A stretch of DNA of 64,000 bases from Salinisphaera sp. (GTDB lineage: Bacteria > Pseudomonadota > Gammaproteobacteria > Nevskiales > Salinisphaeraceae). Positions 60,999 to 64,000 of this stretch are shown one piece after another. The DNA lies in assembly GCF_002729955.1 (NCBI RefSeq), contig NZ_PBYA01000032.1:1-64000 (forward strand), in the 5' to 3' direction. Within the stretch, counting starts at the first letter, position 1; each line of letters opens with the position of its first letter. The notes below the pieces were generated by a model. That model worked only from the letters and a program-made list of their open reading frames with translations, did no database searches and was not told the DNA's origin. The translations under genes were made by a program, and so were the position numbers.

Positions 60999-63740
60999 TT
61001 ATCGAGCGTCCGGTGTAGGCAACAATGCGAGCAACCTCGGTGCCAACCACCCCGAACGGGGCAACTGCCGCGTTACCCATTCCCTACGCTCTAACTCAGA
61101 TAAGAGCTCGGCATCGTGTTCCAAGATGCCAACGACATCGACCAGTGCCGAGTCAAACGGGTCTGTCCTATCGCTGAAACTATCGAAACCGAGTATGAGC
61201 GCACGTTTAAGGCTTCGACCAGAGCGGGCCGTCAGCATCTCCTTCGCTTTTTCAGGGAACACGTTCCAAACGAAAGGCACGATGATGCCGTATTTACCAT
61301 CGGCCTCGATCCATGGCACGAGCGCGTCGATCAAACCAGCGTGTACGGCGGGCGCGATGTGGAACCACCACCTATTCAGCTCCTTGGGATGGCTTTGCCA
61401 TTGCTCCAACAAGGCAAGCTGATAGTTCGTGGGCAGTGAGACGAAATTCCGACATATGAACGCATGCGCATCGGTCGAGATGGCGTCCCAAAACGCTGCC
61501 GCGTTCGATCGCTCGAAGAGCGTCTTTCGAAGCGCCGTGCCCCGCACCATCGCCAACCCTATGAACGAGCGCCGAGCCTGGGCATTCAACTCTTCATTTT
61601 TAGCCATACTAACGACGGCTTCCGTAAACGATACGAGCACGGATGTCAGATCACCCGAGACCTGGCCCATCCGATGCTCCACCATCTCGCTAGCCCACTC
61701 GTGATTCAAGACAAACGCCCACCAGTCGTCTGGCACTCTCGCTTCCTCGGTCACACAACGCACCAGCGCATCGGGAATCAATACGCCAGGCGCATCGACC
61801 TCCAATGGAGCCAATACATCAACCACTTGCTGTGCCTGTCGGACAAGTAATCGGTCCGAGGACGCCAACTCGGGAAGACTGCGGTCGGCGTCGAAAGAGG
61901 TCACTGCGAACGTCCAATCAGGCGCATCGATCTTCCGAAACCAACCAGGGAAATAGGCAGACCATTCCTCGGGTATCTCCGTAACTTGAGACGTAGTCAG
62001 GCCCCATGCCCAACACACCGCCTGCCAAGCAGATCGGTCAGTATTGATCGATGTCCAGGCCTGCGGCGGCATATACACATCGTCGCCGTTCAATCGCTCA
62101 ATAACCCGAGCGCCGAGGTTTTCAAGCACCTCCGCATCCGGCGGTGTGTCCGACATGGCGCGGAAACCGACCGCGCAAAATAAGGCCTCAGCCGCTCCGA
62201 TGCTCGCGGCATCACCCGACTCCGCCGTCAACAAGCGCCGACACACATCGTTCAACTCGCCGGCAGTCAGCAGTGCGAGTGCATCATCGACGACGGGGCG
62301 TCGGGTTGCATCGAAATACAGGTGGCCCCACGCCGTGTGTGGTTGTTGAATGATCTGCTGTACAAGTTCGTCCCGCGCGACCAGATGAGCGAGGAACCTC
62401 GGACGCAACTGCCACTCTGCCAAGTGATTCTGGTGCAAAAATTCTGTATCGCTTAGATCGGGACGCGGCGACTCACTCAATCGATGTTTTATCTGCTCAG
62501 CGAACATACGGCGCTTGTCGCCGTCCGCCTCCTGCGCGATCGCTTCGATGAGATCATCCGATTCGCCCGGGTGACGACTCGCGCTTGAAATTCCTCGCCA
62601 GGATCTTGCATCGATCGAGCGCCCCCACGGCACGTAGGCCGCCATGAGCCATTCGACGACGATCGCTTTGAAATCGGCGCGCCCGTCCGGCCTCGAATCA
62701 CCGATCAATTCGAGAAGCCGCCCGCCTGCGATACGCTCACTCATTCTCGGCAGATTGCGGCTGCCGAATCGGTGCGCGAAACGACAGATCGCGATCAGAT
62801 CGGCGGGCGTATCAATCAGGTTTTGGTCCCCCGATTCAGCCAGCCAGCGCTCGATGTGTTGCGGATCAAACCCTGGGCCCTGCTCTCCGAGTCGTCGATC
62901 AATCCACTGAAGCAGGCGCGAGCGCCAGTCAGCGTGCAACTGCCAACGGTATTGCTTGAGCGTCCCCTCGTCGACGAAGGGCCCGTACTGGGTCAGGCGC
63001 AATCTCGCGCGTTCATCGGTCGAGGCCGTTTGATAGGTCCAGCTGTATACGCTCTTCGATTCCCGGTCTTCCCGTTCCTGGAATTCGAAGGGCGCACATA
63101 CGAGTACGGCGCACTCCGGATGTTTGTGTGCCAGTGCCAAAGCGTCGCGCTCGCCCGCGGAATCGCTAACGTATAGGCACACGGCTTGCGCCTGCGCGAG
63201 CGGTTCGCGCGCGGAAGCTACAGTTGAAGCGGTTCGGCACGCGTACGGCGAGTGCCGTTTGAGACGCTCCCAGAAAAGGGTACGCCCGGTTCCCGACGGG
63301 ATATGCAGCCACGTAACGCCCGGCGCCAGCGCGCCAGTGCGTAATCCGCTCACAGGTGATCCGAACCAGCTTCGAATCTCTGTGTCGGGGTCGTCGCCAG
63401 CAGAGGTTGTCCAATACCCAATGTCGCACGGCGACTCCCGCGTAAGATCGAGCGGCCTGAGCTCTGGGAAATCGTCGAACGAATAGATCGCGCGGCCGCG
63501 GTCAGCCGCATGGAGCCCCAGGTCTTTCGATGAACACTCGAGAAAAGCAGTGAGCTTTTCGACAAAAGCATCACGCTTTAGCCACCAGTCAGTTCGACCA
63601 CGGTCGAGTTCGCCGAGCTTTACCCCCAACGAGCGTGGCTTGGGCCAATTCTGATCTGGAAACCGCTCGCATAGCTGCGCGCCTAGTTCATCGAACGACG
63701 CCACGTTGTGGTTCGCCATTGCCTGTCTGACTAATCCCAT
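60999..63740 (-). CDS. 913-aa uncharacterised protein, possible defence NTPase-like
   Basis: Long intact ORF; XRE-like N-terminal segment; degenerate P-loop-like PSGTGRTLFW; no family recognised. Confidence 0.7.
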   Translation of the reverse strand: MGLVRQAMANHNVASFDELGAQLCERFPDQNWPKPRSLGVKLGELDRGRTDWWLKRDAFVEKLTAFLECSSKDLGLHAADRGRAIYSFDDFPELRPLDLTRESPCDIGYWTTSAGDDPDTEIRSWFGSPVSGLRTGALAPGVTWLHIPSGTGRTLFWERLKRHSPYACRTASTVASAREPLAQAQAVCLYVSDSAGERDALALAHKHPECAVLVCAPFEFQEREDRESKSVYSWTYQTASTDERARLRLTQYGPFVDEGTLKQYRWQLHADWRSRLLQWIDRRLGEQGPGFDPQHIERWLAESGDQNLIDTPADLIAICRFAHRFGSRNLPRMSERIAGGRLLELIGDSRPDGRADFKAIVVEWLMAAYVPWGRSIDARSWRGISSASRHPGESDDLIEAIAQEADGDKRRMFAEQIKHRLSESPRPDLSDTEFLHQNHLAEWQLRPRFLAHLVARDELVQQIIQQPHTAWGHLYFDATRRPVVDDALALLTAGELNDVCRRLLTAESGDAASIGAAEALFCAVGFRAMSDTPPDAEVLENLGARVIERLNGDDVYMPPQAWTSINTDRSAWQAVCWAWGLTTSQVTEIPEEWSAYFPGWFRKIDAPDWTFAVTSFDADRSLPELASSDRLLVRQAQQVVDVLAPLEVDAPGVLIPDALVRCVTEEARVPDDWWAFVLNHEWASEMVEHRMGQVSGDLTSVLVSFTEAVVSMAKNEELNAQARRSFIGLAMVRGTALRKTLFERSNAAAFWDAISTDAHAFICRNFVSLPTNYQLALLEQWQSHPKELNRWWFHIAPAVHAGLIDALVPWIEADGKYGIIVPFVWNVFPEKAKEMLTARSGRSLKRALILGFDSFSDRTDPFDSALVDVVGILEHDAELLSELERREWVTRQLPRSGWLAPRLLALLPTPDAR

Positions 63741-63784
63741 AGCACCTCCCGGTTGCGCGTCGAACTATATCGTCGAAACGCCGA

Positions 63785-63840
63785 CAATGCATTGATTAAT
63801 GCACCGGTGCATTGCATTGCATATTAATTGCATTGTTGTA
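63785..63840. promoter_or_regulatory. palindromic operator-like region between divergent genes
   Basis: AATGCACCGGTGCATT 16-bp perfect palindrome (63798-63813) embedded in repeated TGCATT motifs. Confidence 0.55.
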
Positions 63841-63894
63841 GCGCGCATTCCAGAGTGCGATTGCGATCACGCACTACCAAAAAGGAACCACGCT

Positions 63895-64000
63895 ATGGAA
63901 ATTCAATTCTTAGGCCCGCTCGGCAAAGTCACGGGGTCCTGCGCCTGGATGCGCGACACTGCCAGGAACTGGAGCTTTCTTGTCGATTGCGGCATTCAGC
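63895..64000 (+). CDS. MBL-fold metallo-hydrolase (beta-CASP-like), truncated by window end
   Basis: MEIQFLGPLGKVTGSCAWMRDTARNWSFLVDCGIQ. Confidence 0.6.
   Translation, partial: MEIQFLGPLGKVTGSCAWMRDTARNWSFLVDCGIQ

Overview
The window reads as a proteobacterial (probably gammaproteobacterial, not proven) chromosomal or island segment in three parts. (1) 1-31 kb is a copper and heavy-metal homeostasis island: cytochrome bd (cioAB-type) plus a small DUF2474/CydX-like ORF; copA P1B-ATPase, a damaged ferredoxin-reductase and cueR; copZ; a MerR / HMA / CcdA-like / GDCCVxC-like / 'YPC' P1B-ATPase cassette split by an IS3-family element; DUF411; Met-rich small proteins; peroxiredoxin; lgt next to a Tat-lipoprotein multicopper oxidase; DsbD-like genes; cytochrome c; and copAB with an EF-hand protein. 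(2) 31.5-39.7 kb is a compact complex-I-like operon, nuoA / cysteine-poor NuoB-NuoD-like fusion / H / J / K / L / M / N, with no visible NADH module or Fe-S subunits. (3) 40-64 kb is accessory: a PAS-GAF-GGDEF gene bracketed by ~114-bp direct repeats; a patatin / metallo-beta-lactamase / E2-E1-JAB fusion operon; a Wadjet-like SMC operon in C-B-A-D order; and a large uncharacterised protein divergent from an MBL-fold gene. Strongest leads: the redox-module-less complex-I-like operon, the patatin/MBL/E2-E1-JAB operon, the SMC-first Wadjet-like operon, three CutF-like Cys/Pro small ORFs each followed by a hairpin, and the IS-interrupted metal cassette. Several decayed genes are visible (pepA, cytochrome c, GDCCVxC, metallophosphoesterase, LysR remnant). 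All family calls come from reading motifs by eye; no database searches were run.
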